NCBI GenBank assembly: GCA_946480685.1
Contig: CAMLLI010000296.1
Location: 1-6,079, forward strand
Reading direction: 5' to 3'
From: an uncultured Flammeovirgaceae bacterium
GTDB taxonomy: Bacteria; Bacteroidota; Bacteroidia; Cytophagales; Cyclobacteriaceae
Length of the DNA: 6,079 nucleotides
Shown: positions 5,949-6,079 of the stretch, in pieces
Numbering within the stretch: position 1 is the stretch's first letter
Layout: the number at the start of each line of letters is the position of its first letter
Program-made: the position numbers and the translations under genes
Notes under the pieces: model-generated
Database searches by the model: none
What the model saw: the letters and a program-made list of their open reading frames with translations, nothing else
Told to the model about the DNA's origin: nothing

Positions 5949-6079
5949 TGGAAGTAGCAGTATTAAATAATAGTGGTAAAGAAACCTCAAAGAAAGTTAC
6001 GCTTTCTTCTGACGTGTTTGGCATCGAACCGAACGACCACGCTATATACCTGGACGTAAAAAGCTTCTTAGCGAACCAA
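5948..6079 (+). CDS. rplD: 50S ribosomal protein L4, N-terminal part (cut by window edge)
   Basis: Forty-four residues are visible from ATG 5948, beginning [20 protein letters not shown] and continuing with [22 protein letters not shown], typical of Bacteroidota L4. L4 binds 23S rRNA, lines part of the exit tunnel, and in some bacteria also represses its own S10 operon. The start overlaps the rplC stop by one base, giving tight translational coupling. The remainder, and presumably rplW, rplB and the rest of the operon, lie to the right of the window. Confidence 0.97.
   Translation, partial: MEVAVLNNSGKETSKKVTLSSDVFGIEPNDHAIYLDVKSFLANQ

Overview
The window looks like a chromosomal segment of a Bacteroidota bacterium, perhaps of the Cytophagales type, with middling GC. 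Three things support this. The promoter in front of the ribosomal genes has the Bacteroidota layout (TTTG, 19 bases, TATCTTTG). Clear Shine-Dalgarno sequences are absent before every start. The L3 and L4 proteins match the Bacteroidota type ([13 protein letters not shown] in L3; [18 protein letters not shown] in L4). The genus cannot be fixed from the sequence alone.

Layout. (1) Bases 2-2245, + strand: the 3' part of a large gene for a probable AsmA-like, beta-strand-rich envelope protein, cut by the left edge. (2) 2331-2954, + strand: a small unrecognised membrane protein with two N-terminal helices and a soluble, possibly PH-like tail. (3) 4899-2924, - strand: a two-gene operon for an iron-siderophore/haem/cobalamin-type ABC importer, permease first and ATPase second, with ATGA stop/start coupling. 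The ATPase gene runs 31 bases into the end of gene 2, tail to tail. (4) 4900-5315: a 416-base divergent intergenic region with several inverted and direct repeats and the ribosomal promoter. (5) 5316 to the right edge, + strand: rplC (L3), then rplD (L4) in a TAATG junction, the start of an S10-type ribosomal protein operon that continues beyond the window.

How the parts relate. The importer is only a membrane/ATPase core: no substrate-binding protein, TonB-dependent receptor or regulator lies beside it, so its partners must be encoded elsewhere. The ribosomal operon begins directly at rplC with its own promoter and no rpsJ in front, which points to a rearranged S10 region. Genes 1 and 2 may both act at the cell envelope, but no functional link to the importer is visible. 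I see no CRISPR array, tRNA, rRNA, transposase or phage gene. I found no clearly new multi-gene system. The least ordinary items are the ATPase variant (non-canonical Q-loop, C-terminal extension), the structured intergenic region, and the two uncharacterised envelope proteins.
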